From positions 1-40,617 of IMG/VR virus record IMGVR_UViG_3300050033_000285: DNA of 40,617 bases; one strand, written 5' to 3'. Shown here in pieces: positions 20,992-30,084 of the stretch. Under the pieces are notes generated by a model that had not been told where the DNA came from, did no database searches, and saw only the letters and a list, made by a program, of their open reading frames with translations. This DNA comes from a virus. Both the position numbers and the translations under genes were made by a program. How positions within the stretch are numbered: position 1 is the first letter of the stretch; every line of letters begins with the position of its first letter.

Positions 20992-22948
20992 TACGGCCGG
21001 CTTGCTGGGAAGGCTGGCATCGTCGAGGAAAATCTTCCGGCCGGCCCCGGTGATGGATTTGGTCGAGTGGGCGGACACCTATCGTCAGGTCGCCAGTGAG
21101 ACTTCGGCGAGCCCTGGCCAGTGGAAGACGACTTCCCAGCCCGTCGCTTTCGGTCCGATGCGTGCGGTTACTGATGCGGACACGCACACGGTAACGGTCA
21201 TGGCCGGAACGCAAATTTTGAAGACTGAATTGTGCCTTTGCGCAGCGTTCTATTTCATCCATCTTGATCCGTCGCCGATTCTCTTAGTGCAGCCGACGCA
21301 GGGCGCCGCCGAGGCCTTTTCAAAGGAAAGGTTCGCCCCGAGTGTCGAGGCGACGCCGGTGCTACGCGGCCTGATCGCGTCGAGCAAGTCTCGTGACAGC
21401 GACAACACGATAACCGGGAAATCTTTTCCCGCCGGCCGGATCGACTTTGTCGGGGCCAATTCGCCGACCGATCTCTCGTCGCGTCCGAAGCGAATTGTCA
21501 TCGAAGACGAAATCGACAAGTATCCAACGAGCGCCGGGGCTGAGGGCGACCCGGTCAGGTTGGCGGAAGAGCGTGCCTCGACCTATCACGCGGTTGGTCG
21601 GGCTAAGTTCATTCGGACCTGTTCGCCGACCGAGGAGGGAACTTCGAGAATTGCCCGCGAATATGAGGCGAGCGACCGCCGGAAGTGCTTCGTCGCCTGT
21701 CCGCACTGCGGGTTTGAGCAGACCTTGGCCTGGGCGGACGTGCATTGGGATAAGGACGCCTCGGGGGCCAATCTGCCTGAGACTGCCGGTATTCTCTGCC
21801 AAGGCCCGGACTGCGGCGCCATCTGGTCGGAGTCGGATCGACGACGGGCACTTAACGCACTTGAATTCTCGGCTGGCAACGGTTGGCGGCAGACACGGGA
21901 ATTTTCGTGCTGCGATGAGACGCAGCAACCGACGGTGTGGGACGATTGCGGCCGATCTCTTTGCAAGACATGCGGATCGCGCGCGCCCTATGCGGGGCAT
22001 GCCGGGTTCAACGTATCAAAGTTCTATTCTAAGCGCCATCGCTTGGCGGATATCGTTAAGGAATTTCTGGAGGCCAAGGGCGAACCGGAGCTGCTGCGCA
22101 AGTGGACTAACACGGCGCTCGCCGAGGTCTGGACGCTTCAGGGCGGCGAGAAGATTGACAGCACAGGGCTTATGTCCCGGCAGGAGGCTTATGGGCCTGA
22201 CGATCTCCCCAATCGGGTGATGGTTGTCACCGGCTTCGCTGACGTGCAGGGCAATCGTATTGAAGCGCAGATGATTGGCTGGGGCTCGGACGAAGAGGCA
22301 TGGCCCTTCCTTTACGAGGTCATCAATCTCGACCCGGCGCAGCCGCAGGCCTGGAAAGAACTCGACGCGCTATTGTTGAGGATATTCAAACGCAAGGACG
22401 GTCGCAAATTACGGGTTGCGGCATTCGGAATTGATACCGGCGGCAACCACGGGGCCATGGTCTACGACTTCTGTCGCCATAAGCGCGGCCGGCGCATCTT
22501 CGCCTGCAAGGGGACTGGCGGCAAACGGCCGCTGTGGCCGACACATTCCTCACGCTCAAAATTAAACGATCCGGTTTGGGTGACCGGCGTCGATACGGGG
22601 AAAGACGCACTTTACTCGCGGTTGAGGTTCGAACCTCCGGTGGAGAACTTGCCGCGGTCCGGGTACATTCATTTTCCGAGTGGACCAGGCTTTGGCCCCG
22701 ATTATTTTGAGCAGCTGACGTCGGAACGTCGCGTGACGAGAAAAAAAATGGGCCAGCCCTACACGATTTGGGAGTTGCCATCTGGCAAGAAAAACGAAGT
22801 GCTCGACACTTTCGTCGGCGCCATGGCGGTCAGGCGCTCATTGCCTCACCGCATTGAAGCGGGCCTCGAATACGATGTCACGCCCGACGCGGCGATGATC
22901 CCTCCGCCCCCGGCGAGGCGGTCCCTGGCGAGTATGGTTGCGAGGTAG
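20975..22948 (+). CDS. Terminase large subunit, GpA family
   Basis: 657 residues. Packaging ATPase and nuclease of the lambda GpA group: MDLVEWADTYRQV near the start, an A-loop (MAGTQILKTEL) replacing the usual GKT form, Walker B-like RIVIEDEIDKYPTSAG, and coupling motif IRTCSPTEEGTSRI. The middle has the usual CPHCGFEQTL and CQGPDCG zinc-ribbon pairs plus an extra Cys-rich insert (SCCDETQQPTVWDDCG, then LCKTCG). The nuclease half includes GFADVQGNRIEAQMIGWG and FGIDTGGNHGAMVYDF. ATG 20975 overlaps the small-subunit gene. Confidence 0.92.
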   Translation: MNSQGNTAGLLGRLASSRKIFRPAPVMDLVEWADTYRQVASETSASPGQWKTTSQPVAFGPMRAVTDADTHTVTVMAGTQILKTELCLCAAFYFIHLDPSPILLVQPTQGAAEAFSKERFAPSVEATPVLRGLIASSKSRDSDNTITGKSFPAGRIDFVGANSPTDLSSRPKRIVIEDEIDKYPTSAGAEGDPVRLAEERASTYHAVGRAKFIRTCSPTEEGTSRIAREYEASDRRKCFVACPHCGFEQTLAWADVHWDKDASGANLPETAGILCQGPDCGAIWSESDRRRALNALEFSAGNGWRQTREFSCCDETQQPTVWDDCGRSLCKTCGSRAPYAGHAGFNVSKFYSKRHRLADIVKEFLEAKGEPELLRKWTNTALAEVWTLQGGEKIDSTGLMSRQEAYGPDDLPNRVMVVTGFADVQGNRIEAQMIGWGSDEEAWPFLYEVINLDPAQPQAWKELDALLLRIFKRKDGRKLRVAAFGIDTGGNHGAMVYDFCRHKRGRRIFACKGTGGKRPLWPTHSSRSKLNDPVWVTGVDTGKDALYSRLRFEPPVENLPRSGYIHFPSGPGFGPDYFEQLTSERRVTRKKMGQPYTIWELPSGKKNEVLDTFVGAMAVRRSLPHRIEAGLEYDVTPDAAMIPPPPARRSLASMVAR

Positions 22949-22949
22949 A

Positions 22950-23198
22950 ATGTTTGACCCGCGAGGCACGATTTTAGGCGGCCTGCCGGTCGCCACACTG
23001 CAAAGATGGCTGACCGAAGCGCAGTGCGCCTATGCCGAGCTCGTCATGGGCCGAAAGAGCGTTTCGGTTTCCTACGACGGCAAGGCAGTGACCTATACCG
23101 CGGCGAGCCGTGGGGACCTGGAAAATTTCATCGGACTTATCCAGCGCCAGCTTGGTCAGAACAAGGGCCGACGCGCGCTGCGCCCGTATTTCCGGTGA
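22950..23198 (+). CDS. gpW-like head-tail joining protein
   Basis: 82 residues starting MFDPRGTILGGLPVATLQRW. Helix-hairpin-helix layout with LTEAQCAYAELVMGRKSVSV, SYDGKAVTYTAAS and DLENFIGLIQRQLG matches gpW, which stabilises filled heads and provides the tail docking site. It lies between the terminase and portal genes as in lambda. Confidence 0.9.
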   Translation: MFDPRGTILGGLPVATLQRWLTEAQCAYAELVMGRKSVSVSYDGKAVTYTAASRGDLENFIGLIQRQLGQNKGRRALRPYFR

Positions 23199-23212
23199 CG
23201 AAGAGGACCACC

Positions 23213-24862
23213 GTGAGCGAGAACCCCGTAAGGCTGCTCGGCCCCGACGGCGCTCCGCTTCCGCCACCGCGGTCGCGCGCCCGTGCCCTAGCCGGCGGGT
23301 CGGGCCACTACGGCGGGCCGCCCTTCGATGCTGCTGATCTATACGGTCAGCATATGGCCGCGTGGACTCCGATGCTTTGGAGCCCGGACTCCGAGCTAAA
23401 TCCATATCGCGACCGCATCGTAAGCAGAATCCGGGACATCGTAAAAAATGACGGATGGGCGTCCGGCATCGTTACGCGAATTCTTGACAACGCCGTTGGC
23501 CCTAATCTTCGTCCGATTGCCAAACCAGATCACAAGTTCCTGGCGAACTATTCCGGCAACAAGGCGTTTGACCACGTCTGGGCGCTCGAATTTTCGCGGG
23601 CGCTCGATGCAAATTGGCGTTCGTGGGCTCACGACATCGGCAAATATTGCGACGCCTCGCGCAATCAGACCTTCGGCCAGATGATGCGCACGGCGTTCCG
23701 CCACAAGCTGATCGACGGCGACGCCCTATCGGTCGTGGCGTGGATACCGGAGCGGGTGGGGCGCGGGCGGGCGAGATATTGCACGGCGATCCAACTCGTC
23801 GACCCGGACCGGCTGTCCAATCCGCAACTGCGGTTTGACCAGCAGTCTCTGCGCGGCGGCGTCGAGATCGACGAATGGGGCGCCGCAGCTTTCTATCACA
23901 TTCGGCGCGCGCACGCTGGCGATTGGTTTTCGGCGGCCGAGTCTCTGACATGGGATCGCCTCCCTCGCGAAACGTCGTGGGGGCGCCCGATCATCGTCCA
24001 TGATTTTGACGCCGAGCGCGCCTCGCAGCATCGCGGCGGTGCTGGCATCTTCGCCCCTGTGCTACAGAAATTGAAGATGTTGGTGAAGTACGACGGAACC
24101 GAACTCGACTCCGCGATCATCAACAGCATCTTCGCCGCCTACGTCGAGTCCCCATTTGACCGCGAGATGGTTGGCGAGGCGCTCGACGACGGTGAACACC
24201 TCAATACCTACCAGCAGGGCCGCAAGGAATTTCATGACGAGACGAAAATCGCTCTCGGCAATGCGCGCATTCCGATTCTCTTCCCTGGGGAGAAGATCAA
24301 TACCGTGAGTGCGGAACGGCCGGCGAGCAACTTCTCGGCTTTCGAGAGCGCGGTCATCCGCAACGTCGCGACCGGCGTCGGCCTGTCGGCGCAGCAGGTC
24401 TCCAACGATTGGTCTGATGTGAACTATTCGAGCGCGCGCGGCGCGATGCTCGAAGCGTGGAAGACGCTGTGGCGTCGCCGACACGACTTCTCTGACTCCT
24501 TCGCCGGACCAGTCCGCGGCGCATGGCTCGAAGAATCGATGGAAATCGACGACTTGCCGCTGCCAAACGGCGTGGTCCCGGAGTTCGCGGAGTGCCGTAA
24601 CGCTTATGCGCGCTGCCGATGGCTTGGACCGCCGGTAGGTTGGCTCAACCCGGTTGACGAGCGTACAGGCGCGGTTATCGGTATGGACGCTGGCTTCCAG
24701 ACTCTCGAGGATGTCTGCGCCGAGCAAGGTCTCGACTACGAGGAAGTGCTCGAGCAGCGGGCGCATGAGATCAAGATGTTCGACGATCTCGGCATCCCGC
24801 GTCCCGAATGGTCCGGCCAGGTGGCAGTTAGTCGCATTGTTGCAAAACCGGAAGCCCAGTGA
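23213..24862 (+). CDS. Portal protein, lambda gpB family
   Basis: 549 residues. GTG 23213 has AGAGGA five bases upstream; GTG 23195 is an alternative that overlaps the gpW stop. Typical portal segments: YRDRIVSRIRDIVKNDGWAS, GIVTRILDNAVGPNLRP, IQLVDPDRLSNPQ, AFYHIRRAHAGDWFS, and NVATGVGLSAQQVSNDWSDV followed by NYSSARGAMLEAW. It forms the dodecameric ring through which DNA enters the head. Confidence 0.92.
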   Translation: MSENPVRLLGPDGAPLPPPRSRARALAGGSGHYGGPPFDAADLYGQHMAAWTPMLWSPDSELNPYRDRIVSRIRDIVKNDGWASGIVTRILDNAVGPNLRPIAKPDHKFLANYSGNKAFDHVWALEFSRALDANWRSWAHDIGKYCDASRNQTFGQMMRTAFRHKLIDGDALSVVAWIPERVGRGRARYCTAIQLVDPDRLSNPQLRFDQQSLRGGVEIDEWGAAAFYHIRRAHAGDWFSAAESLTWDRLPRETSWGRPIIVHDFDAERASQHRGGAGIFAPVLQKLKMLVKYDGTELDSAIINSIFAAYVESPFDREMVGEALDDGEHLNTYQQGRKEFHDETKIALGNARIPILFPGEKINTVSAERPASNFSAFESAVIRNVATGVGLSAQQVSNDWSDVNYSSARGAMLEAWKTLWRRRHDFSDSFAGPVRGAWLEESMEIDDLPLPNGVVPEFAECRNAYARCRWLGPPVGWLNPVDERTGAVIGMDAGFQTLEDVCAEQGLDYEEVLEQRAHEIKMFDDLGIPRPEWSGQVAVSRIVAKPEAQ

Positions 24863-25677
24863 TGAGCGAACGCATTATCTCATTGAGCGAGCGGTTCTTC
24901 AATGTCCCGCTGGCTCTCCTGCCGGCGCGCGCGCCGACACTGCTCGAAGGATTGCGCGCGTCGAGGGGGCCGGCGGCGATGGCCGGCGCGGGCCAGGTCG
25001 ATCGCCGTCCCTACGATGTTGTTGACGGCGTCGCGGTAGTACCAATCCAAGGCATTCTGCTCCACGGCGATGCCTGTTGGTGGGGCGAGATGTCCTATAG
25101 CGCGATCACTGACTGTCTGGTGATGGCGCTCGCCGACCCAGAGGTTCGTGCGATCGCGCTACATGTGGATTCTCCCGGGGGCGAAGTCGCCGGCTGCTTC
25201 GATTTGGCCGACACCATCTTCGCCATGCGCGGCCTCAAGCCGATTGTGGCCATCGTGGATGAAAATGCCTATTCGGCCGCCTATGCCCTTGCCTCGGCCG
25301 CAGATCAAATCTTCGTGCCGAAAACTGGCGGCGTCGGATCGATCGGCGTGATCACCATGCACGTCGACGTCACCAAGGCGCTCGAACAGTTTGGCATGAA
25401 GGTGACGACGATCCAGTTCGGCTCGCACAAAAGCGACTCGTATCCAACCACCCCGTTGAGCGACGAAGCTCGCGCGCTCATGCAGACCGACATCGACGCC
25501 CTCGGCGAGATGTTCGTTTCGCTGGTCGCGCGCAATCGCGGGATCACACCAGAGGCCGTGCGGTCCACGCAGGCTGGAACATTTCTCGGAGAGGCCGGCG
25601 TCGCTGCCGGGCTCGCCGACGCCGTGATGGCAGCAGACGACGCGTTTCTAATGCTGATCAAGCAAATTGCGGCTTAA
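24862..25677 (+). CDS. Head maturation protease, S49/SppA family
   Basis: 271 residues. S49 serine peptidase of the lambda gpC type: VAVVPIQGILLHGD, IALHVDSPGGEVAGCFDLAD, catalytic Ser138 in ENAYSAAYALASAAD, GGVGSIGVI, and likely general-base Lys190 in FGSHKSDSYPT. It would cleave scaffold and perhaps portal during head maturation. Unlike lambda gpC the scaffold is a separate downstream gene. ATG 24862 overlaps the portal stop. Confidence 0.9.
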   Translation: MSERIISLSERFFNVPLALLPARAPTLLEGLRASRGPAAMAGAGQVDRRPYDVVDGVAVVPIQGILLHGDACWWGEMSYSAITDCLVMALADPEVRAIALHVDSPGGEVAGCFDLADTIFAMRGLKPIVAIVDENAYSAAYALASAADQIFVPKTGGVGSIGVITMHVDVTKALEQFGMKVTTIQFGSHKSDSYPTTPLSDEARALMQTDIDALGEMFVSLVARNRGITPEAVRSTQAGTFLGEAGVAAGLADAVMAADDAFLMLIKQIAA

Positions 25678-25695
25678 GCCGAGAAGGAGAATTCT

Positions 25696-26301
25696 ATGAG
25701 CGTAGTTCCCAACGCCGGCAAGTCGCCGTTTGCCCACCTCGCCGGCGTCATCCAGAACGCCAAGGCCGACAACGGCGACGATGACGACGAAGCCAAGAAG
25801 GCCAAGAAGGCCGAGGAAGAGAAGAAGGAAGACGACGAGGCCAAGAAGGCTGAGGAAGACAAGAAAAAGGACGACGAGGCCAAGGCCAAGAAGGCTGAGG
25901 AAGACAAGAAGAAGGAAGACGACGAGGATGAGGCCAAGGCCAAGTCCGAAGGCGACGACGAGTCCGACGACAAGGACGACAAGAAGCCGGACGCCCGCAC
26001 GGCCCGCGCTCACGAACGCGGTCGCATCAAGGCCATCCTTCTATCCGAGCCGGGCAAGGCTAACCCGGTGGCTGCGGCTCACCTGGCGACCGGGACCTCG
26101 ATGTCGCGCAGTCAAGCGATCGAGATGCTTTCCGCGATGCAGGCAAGCGCTCCGGCCACGACCGCGACTGTCAGCGACAAGCTGCGCGGGCGCATGGCCA
26201 ACGAGACGATCCCGGCCGTCGGCGCCGGCGACGTTCAAGGCTCTCCCAATCTGGCGCAACAGATCGTGGCGGCAGGCAAGAAGCGCCGCGGCGAGATCTG
26301 A
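25696..26301 (+). CDS. Capsid scaffold protein, separate gene
   Basis: 201 residues. Residues ~25-100 are an extreme run of Lys, Glu, Asp and Ala (repeats of KKAEEDKKKDDEA) predicted as a long charged helix. Residues ~100-150 (RAHERGRIKAILLSEPGKAN, PVAAAHLATGTSMSRSQAIE) match the segment that follows the protease domain in fused S49 proteins. The role is probably that of lambda Nu3. AAGGAGAA precedes the ATG. Confidence 0.75.
   Translation: MSVVPNAGKSPFAHLAGVIQNAKADNGDDDDEAKKAKKAEEEKKEDDEAKKAEEDKKKDDEAKAKKAEEDKKKEDDEDEAKAKSEGDDESDDKDDKKPDARTARAHERGRIKAILLSEPGKANPVAAAHLATGTSMSRSQAIEMLSAMQASAPATTATVSDKLRGRMANETIPAVGAGDVQGSPNLAQQIVAAGKKRRGEI
25784..25980 (+). repeat. Low-complexity Lys/Glu/Asp-coding repeat
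   Basis: Imperfect repeats of AAGAAGGCTGAGGAAGACAA and variants encode the charged middle of the scaffold protein. Such purine-rich DNA can change length by slippage. Confidence 0.7.
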
Positions 26302-26347
26302 TCGCACCGCTGACAAACACATCACCCCAAAATAAAGGAACTTCGAC

Positions 26348-27388
26348 ATGACTCTCTCGGTCAGCAATCTCGGGGACAACCCGCAGCAGCCGACTTACAT
26401 CGCGGACGCCTACATCCCGGATCAGCTAATTGCCGGGCACCTTCATCTCGTGACGGACGGCGCCGCAACACTCACTGGTAGCGCCGCGCTTCAGCGCGGG
26501 ACTGTGCTCGGCCGCGTGACCGAGAGTACCGCTGTCGCGACTGCCGGCAAGGCGTTCGCCTCCGGCACGATCGTCGTCGCCGCCATTCCGACCAGCGGCG
26601 ACACCGTCACCGTCGACGGGACCGTCTACACGTTCTCCACCCCTCCGGGGACGTATCAGGAAAATATGTTCAGCGGCGCGACGGTTTATCTGCAATCGAC
26701 CACGGCGCTCTGCGCTCAGGCGTTCATCCAGGCACTCCAAGCCGCGAGCGACTCCTACACCACGCTGATGACCTATTCGCTGAGCGGTTCGACGATCACC
26801 GCAACGTCGAAGATTCCTGGGACCGGCGGTAACGGCTACACACTCGCGACTTCGGCCGCCGCGCACTTCACGGTTCCCGCCACTCTCACTGGCGGCACCA
26901 ACAATACCGGCACCTCGAGCGTGGGCAGCATATCGCTCGGCCTCAAGGCGCAGATTGGCAACTACACGATGGCCCTGGCCACGACCAGTCAAACGTCAGC
27001 CTTTACGGTGTACGATCCGTCGGGCGAGGTGGTTGGCACCGGCGCTGTGGGTACGGCTTTCACCGACGCGCAGATCAACTTCACGATCACCGCGGGCGGC
27101 ACAGCGACGGCGGCCGACGCTTTCGTCATCACTGTGGGGCAGAGCACCGGGTCGTTCAAGCTGGCGGTGGGTTCTGCTGTGGACGGCAGCCAGATCCCGG
27201 CGGCCATCCTTGTCGACTATACCGACGCTTCCGCCGGCGACGTGAATTGCGGCGTCTATCTCATGGGCGAGTTCAACGGTAACGCGCTGATCTACGACCC
27301 GAGCCTCTCGTTGGCGGCGATCAAAACCGCGCTCCGCCCGCTCGGCATCCACATCAAGAACGTCGTCTCGGCTTCCGACCCGAGCTGA
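26348..27388 (+). CDS. Head decoration protein with inserted beta-rich domain
   Basis: 346 residues, roughly three times lambda gpD. Residues 1-60 (YIADAYIPDQLIAGHLHLVT...LQRGTVLGRVTES) are the gpD-like start, and the C-terminus (PAAILVDYTDASAGDVNCGV, YLMGEFNGNALIYDP) is the gpD-like end. Residues ~61-188 are an inserted domain (ASGTIVVAAIPTSGDTVTVD, then TPGTGGNGY-type and TLTGGTNNTG strands) seen again in the sheath protein. Decoration proteins bind capsid three-fold sites and stabilise the packed head. AAAGGAA precedes the ATG. Confidence 0.85.
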   Translation: MTLSVSNLGDNPQQPTYIADAYIPDQLIAGHLHLVTDGAATLTGSAALQRGTVLGRVTESTAVATAGKAFASGTIVVAAIPTSGDTVTVDGTVYTFSTPPGTYQENMFSGATVYLQSTTALCAQAFIQALQAASDSYTTLMTYSLSGSTITATSKIPGTGGNGYTLATSAAAHFTVPATLTGGTNNTGTSSVGSISLGLKAQIGNYTMALATTSQTSAFTVYDPSGEVVGTGAVGTAFTDAQINFTITAGGTATAADAFVITVGQSTGSFKLAVGSAVDGSQIPAAILVDYTDASAGDVNCGVYLMGEFNGNALIYDPSLSLAAIKTALRPLGIHIKNVVSASDPS

Positions 27389-27422
27389 TTCCACCCCCTC
27401 TTTCCTGAAGTCCTGAACCGAT

Positions 27423-27470
27423 CCCACCGGGCGCCGGCCGCCAGGGGACCTCCACATACGGAGAATCCCT
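27423..27470 (+). promoter_or_regulatory. Capsid/sheath/tube RNA element, copy 1 (major capsid leader)
   Basis: A 25-nt core (27423-27447) with centre GGCG-CCGGC-CGCC folds as a hairpin. A second stem pairs CTCC (27450-27453) with the Shine-Dalgarno GGAG (27460-27463), and AGGG (27443-27446) can pair with CCCT (27467-27470) directly before the ATG. The AGGGG can alternatively pair with the 5' CCC of the core, so two exclusive folds are possible. Confidence 0.75.
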
Positions 27471-28547
27471 ATGGCTGGCCCTGCTACCGGTACCCTGATT
27501 TACGACACAAATACCCTCATTCAGGTTGTCCCCAATCTGAAGCGTCCGACGTCGTTCCTCCTCGACAAGTTCTTCCCGAATATCGTCACGTCGGACACGG
27601 AGTTTGTGTCGATCGACATCGATGTCGGCAAGCGCCGCATGGCGCCGTTCGTCTCGCCTCTCGTTGAAGGCAAGCTCGTCGAGCAGCGTCGCATCCAGAC
27701 GAACATCTTCAAGCCCGCCTATATCAAGGACAAGCGCGCGCCGGATCTGCGCAAGCCCGTTCGCCGCATGATCGGCGAGCGGATCGGCGGCGACATGACC
27801 GGCGCCGAGCGTGAGATGGCCAATCTCGAGTTCGAGATGACCGATCAGATGGACATGATCACTCGCCGGCTCGAATGGATGGCCGCGTCGGCGTTGCTCA
27901 ACGGCAGTGTCACGGTGGCTGGCGAGGGATTCCCGACGGTCGTTGTGGACTTCTTGCGCGACCCGGCGCTCACTGTCGCAAAGACGTCAACGGCAAAATG
28001 GACGGCGGCCAACGTCGTCGCCGGCAATGCGTCCCCAACGACGGACATCGAAGCGTGGCAGCGCCAGGCTCTGAAATCGTCCGGCGCCGTGGTGGACAAC
28101 CTGATCTTCACCACATCGTCGTGGCTCGGATTTATCGCCGATCCGTTGCTGAAGGGCGCGATCTTCTATCCGCGTCTCGGCGAAGCCGGCAACACTGTCG
28201 ACCCCGGCGCGCAGATCGATCGGGGCGGCGTGTTCAAAGGGAAGTGGGGCCAGTACAACCTCTGGGTCTACAACGAGTGGTACGTCAACGACACGACGAA
28301 CGTTGAAACGCCCATGCTCGCTGACGGCTCTGTCCTGATGTCGGGACAAGCGATGATGGGCACGCGCGCATTCGGCATGATTATGGACCCGTATTTCACC
28401 TACGCTTCGTTGCCCTTCGCACCGAAGACCTGGGTGACGGAAGATCCGGCGCAACGCCTGATCCTCATGCAGTCGAGCCCGATTGTGATTCCCTCGCGCG
28501 TCAACGCCTGCGTCGGCGCCACGGTGTGCGACCCGGTGTACACCTAA
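27471..28547 (+). CDS. Major capsid protein, lambda gpE family
   Basis: 358 residues of the Phage_cap_E family: LIYDTNTLIQVVPNLKRPTS, LLDKFFPN, VSIDIDVGKRRMAPFVSPLV, then APDLRKPVRRMIGERIGGDM and the C-terminal VNDTTNVETPMLADGSVLMS, AFGMIMDPY and SSPIVIPSRVNACV. It builds the icosahedral shell with the HK97 fold. It follows an 82-nt intergenic leader holding copy 1 of the RNA element. Confidence 0.95.
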   Translation: MAGPATGTLIYDTNTLIQVVPNLKRPTSFLLDKFFPNIVTSDTEFVSIDIDVGKRRMAPFVSPLVEGKLVEQRRIQTNIFKPAYIKDKRAPDLRKPVRRMIGERIGGDMTGAEREMANLEFEMTDQMDMITRRLEWMAASALLNGSVTVAGEGFPTVVVDFLRDPALTVAKTSTAKWTAANVVAGNASPTTDIEAWQRQALKSSGAVVDNLIFTTSSWLGFIADPLLKGAIFYPRLGEAGNTVDPGAQIDRGGVFKGKWGQYNLWVYNEWYVNDTTNVETPMLADGSVLMSGQAMMGTRAFGMIMDPYFTYASLPFAPKTWVTEDPAQRLILMQSSPIVIPSRVNACVGATVCDPVYT

Positions 28548-28611
28548 TCTGCCCGTCCACTGAACCTCTTCGCGGCGAGGATTACGCCGCGAAAACCATG
28601 GAGTAGCCGTG

Positions 28612-28926
28612 ATGGCTGAAGAGCAAAGAGAAAAGATGGTCCGCGCGACCGTGGCGCAAGGCCATACGATCGAGGGGCCAGTCGAGGGCAAGAAGAGGGT
28701 CGTCGGATATTTCCCCGGCTCCGATGGAACGCCCGGCACCGGCCGTCCAGTCGAGGTTGCAGAAGTGCGTGCTTATGGCCCCGGCGAGGAAGTCATGCTG
28801 ACTGCCTCAGACGTGTCACACTTACGCCTGACAGGGCATCTCGTCGACCCCGACAAGAAAGCGCCGAATTATGGGCCCGGCCCATCCTTCAATCGAGACG
28901 TCGCGCCAAGCGCTGGCGCGGCCTGA
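28612..28926 (+). CDS. Head-region protein, hypothetical
   Basis: 104 residues from ATG 28612 with GGAG eight bases upstream; GTG 28609 is an alternative. The sequence is polar (ATVAQGHTIEGPVEGKKRVV, EVRAYGPGEEVMLTASDVSH) with a flexible Pro/Gly tail. It occupies the slot of lambda FI, between capsid and gpFII, but shows no clear likeness to FI. Confidence 0.65.
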   Translation: MAEEQREKMVRATVAQGHTIEGPVEGKKRVVGYFPGSDGTPGTGRPVEVAEVRAYGPGEEVMLTASDVSHLRLTGHLVDPDKKAPNYGPGPSFNRDVAPSAGAA

Positions 28927-28936
28927 TTAACGCCTG

Positions 28937-29260
28937 ATGTCGATCGATTTTGAACGGCTCGTCCTCGGCCCCTGCGAGGATACCTTTGCTGTTCCGATCA
29001 CGATCACCCCGACGCGATCGATCCCTAATGCGGGGTCTTATCGCGCTCGGGGGATCTGGACGTCGCGGACGGTCGAGATCCCCATGGATGACGGAACTGT
29101 CATCCGGTCGAACGACATGAACGTCGGCATCAAGATTGTGGAGTTTCCGGCACTGCCGATGAAGAACGACGGGCTGCTCGTCAACGGCGTGAACTACACG
29201 ATCTACGATGTGCAGATAGACGGTCAGGGCGGCGCCAAGCTGGTGGTCAAAAACGCATGA
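28937..29260 (+). CDS. Head-tail joining protein, gpFII-like
   Basis: 107 residues of the lambda gpFII group: FERLVLGPCEDTFAVPITIT near the start, RGIWTSRTVEIPMDDGTVIR, and VNGVNYTIYDVQIDGQGGAK. It would sit on the portal-bound connector and receive the tail. Coupled to the next gene by a four-base overlap. Confidence 0.8.
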   Translation: MSIDFERLVLGPCEDTFAVPITITPTRSIPNAGSYRARGIWTSRTVEIPMDDGTVIRSNDMNVGIKIVEFPALPMKNDGLLVNGVNYTIYDVQIDGQGGAKLVVKNA

Positions 29261-30075
29261 GCAGCCAGGCCGCCGTCATTAGGGATGCGCTGCTGGCGCT
29301 TCTCTCGCCCTCGATGTCCGGCATCGTGACGACGACGAAGGCATCCGTCGACACTCTCGAAGAGGCCGACCTGCCGGCGCTCTGCGTCGTCGCCGCGCGC
29401 AACAGGGCCGAGCGGGATTCGCCTGGTGACCTGGTCGGCGAGCCCTACCTGCGCAACGAGGCGAACATCGTCGTCACGGTGCGCGACAAGGCGACGACGC
29501 GCGATGCAATCGCCGCGCAGCTCGACGCATGGATCGACACCATCAAGAGCGTGACGTTGACGGCCTCGCGTAATGACGCCGCGCCGACGACCGGAGCGAC
29601 AGGTCTTGGCGCTGCCTTTGTCGACACCAACGAGGGAATCCTCTCGGTCGAGGAAGCCCAGGAAATGTCGCCAAAGGACGGCGGCTTTTTCTTCGGCAAC
29701 GCCCACGTTCTCTTCGTGATGCAGTATCACGAAACTTGGCCGCCTTACGTGCCTGACGCCTTCACGACGTTGGGCGTCACCGTCTTGCCGGCCGACGATC
29801 TCGCGGCTGCGGTCATTCCAGATGTTGCCGTCTTCACCGCCTCGATCGCCGGCAATGTGATGATAGTCAGCGACGTTGCCGTTGGAGCGCTTCAGCCATT
29901 CCTGGTGATTTCCGATACGGACGGAAATGTCGAGCCAGGGACGATCATCACCGAGATTGATCCGAGCGCTGCAGGCGGCCCTGGGGTCTACACGGTGAAC
30001 CATTCTCAGACCGTCGCTTCCGAGGAAATGACGGCCGATCAGGCGCTCACCGCCGAGTTCACAATCGCCTCATAG
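29257..30075 (+). CDS. Tail terminator-like protein with extra C-terminal domain
   Basis: 272 residues. The first ~170 (AAVIRDALLALLSPSMSGIV, LPALCVVAARNRAERDSP, YLRNEANIVVTVRDKATTRD) look like a minor tail protein U / tail terminator. Residues ~185-265 are an added beta domain (FTASIAGNVMIVSDVAVGAL, GTIITEIDPSAAGGPGVYTV then NHSQTV) of a kind I remember from many phage structural proteins (pattern G-x-YTVN-x-SQTV). The extension probably decorates the neck surface. Confidence 0.7.
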   Translation: MSSQAAVIRDALLALLSPSMSGIVTTTKASVDTLEEADLPALCVVAARNRAERDSPGDLVGEPYLRNEANIVVTVRDKATTRDAIAAQLDAWIDTIKSVTLTASRNDAAPTTGATGLGAAFVDTNEGILSVEEAQEMSPKDGGFFFGNAHVLFVMQYHETWPPYVPDAFTTLGVTVLPADDLAAAVIPDVAVFTASIAGNVMIVSDVAVGALQPFLVISDTDGNVEPGTIITEIDPSAAGGPGVYTVNHSQTVASEEMTADQALTAEFTIAS

Positions 30076-30084
30076 GAGGACCAC

